DNA of 5,563 bases, from NCBI GenBank assembly GCA_015232165.1, contig JADGAE010000140.1, forward strand, positions 1 to 5,563. Direction: 5' to 3'. This stretch comes from Nitrospirota bacterium (GTDB lineage: Bacteria; Nitrospirota; Thermodesulfovibrionia; Thermodesulfovibrionales; Magnetobacteriaceae). Shown here piece after piece: positions 5,437-5,563 of this stretch. A program made the translations under genes and the position numbers. Within the stretch, counting starts at the first letter, position 1. Each line of letters begins with the position of its first letter. The notes under the pieces are model-generated. The model had not been told where the DNA came from, did no database searches, and saw only the letters and a list, made by a program, of their open reading frames with translations.

Positions 5437-5563
5437 CAAGGCAATCGCATTATAGAATTTTATGAGTTGTTAATAGTTTACTTATGTTTAAAAACCAGGC
5501 CTGCGCAGGAAGGGGTCAAGGGGACTGGTCCCCTTGCAGGGGGTTCTGAAGGGGGGCGGAGCC
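5437..5563 (+). mobile_element. Left part of a second MITE-family copy, cut by the window edge (copy C)
   Basis: CAAGGCAATCGCATT (5437-5451) matches 14 of 15 terminal bases of the element at 727. Further in, TTATGTTTAAAAACCA (5482-5497) resembles TTATGTTAAAATAACCA (762-778), and the G-rich core begins at 5512, about 75 bp from the end against about 84 bp in copy B. The core is a perfect palindrome pair, CAAGGGGAC (5517-5525), TG, GTCCCCTTG (5528-5536). An extra perfect palindrome, CCTGCGCAGG, is at 5500-5509. The right end lies outside the window, so the target duplication cannot be checked; if 10 bp long, the left copy would be TATTGGAGGT (5427-5436). The terminal match and shared order make family membership likely. 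Confidence 0.65.
5517..5536. repeat. Core palindrome of the G-rich repeat family
   Basis: CAAGGGGAC-TG-GTCCCCTTG has nine perfectly paired bases per arm around a 2-nt centre. The same core appears at 52-71 with one arm mismatch and at 842-855 with six paired bases per arm. It is the most conserved part among the three copies. Confidence 0.8.

Noticed and set aside
5412..5439. Alternative promoter TTGACC (5439-5434) with TGCTAT (5417-5412)
   Set aside because: The -10 matches only three of six consensus bases, while a perfect TATAAT with a good -35 lies closer to the gene.

Overview
The window holds three protein-coding genes. On the + strand is a single-domain bacteriohemerythrin (297-704). 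Converging on it from the right is a two-gene minus-strand signalling operon: a 1110-residue soluble hybrid histidine kinase (5391-2059), overlapping by four bases (ATGA) a response regulator with a C-terminal HD-GYP phosphodiesterase domain (2062-998). No RNA genes, CRISPR arrays or complete insertion sequences are visible.

The host looks like a Gram-negative, environmental, probably anaerobic or microaerophilic bacterium. The kinase domain styles (REC-Cys-rich PAS-GAF-PAS-PAS-HisKA-HATPase-REC) and the hemerythrin are typical of Nitrospirota and former Deltaproteobacteria. The dispersed G-rich repeats (GGGGACTGGTCCCC core) recall, from memory only, repeats in magnetotactic Nitrospirota such as the Magnetobacterium group. 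This assignment is inference.

Layout. 1-130: a G-rich repeat unit ending in a branched hairpin. 130-296: the hemerythrin promoter region, with a perfect 16-bp palindrome of the CRP/FNR/HcpR type (TGTGA-N6-TCACA, 199-214) placed as expected for a class II activator site. 297-704: hemerythrin. 705-997: a convergent intergenic region almost filled by a 224-bp MITE-like element (727-950) with perfect 18-bp terminal inverted repeats and a perfect 10-bp target duplication. Inside it lie four successive small hairpins whose stems differ from one another but are each perfectly paired. 998-5391: the signalling operon. 5392-5436: a compact promoter whose -10 hexamer lies only 5 nt before the kinase ATG, suggesting a leaderless mRNA. 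5437-5563: the beginning of a second, diverged copy of the MITE family, cut off by the window edge.

How the genes may work together. The kinase probably senses a cytoplasmic redox, ligand or metal cue through its Cys-cluster PAS and GAF domains. It would pass phosphate from His752 to its own receivers (Asp55, Asp1043) and/or to Asp54 of the coupled HD-GYP regulator, so that the output would be cyclic di-GMP breakdown. The hemerythrin binds O2 and may have a related physiological role, but it is separately promoted, and the convergent arrangement does not prove a link. The most novel item is the non-coding element family, seen here in one intact copy, one edge-truncated copy and one related G-rich unit.
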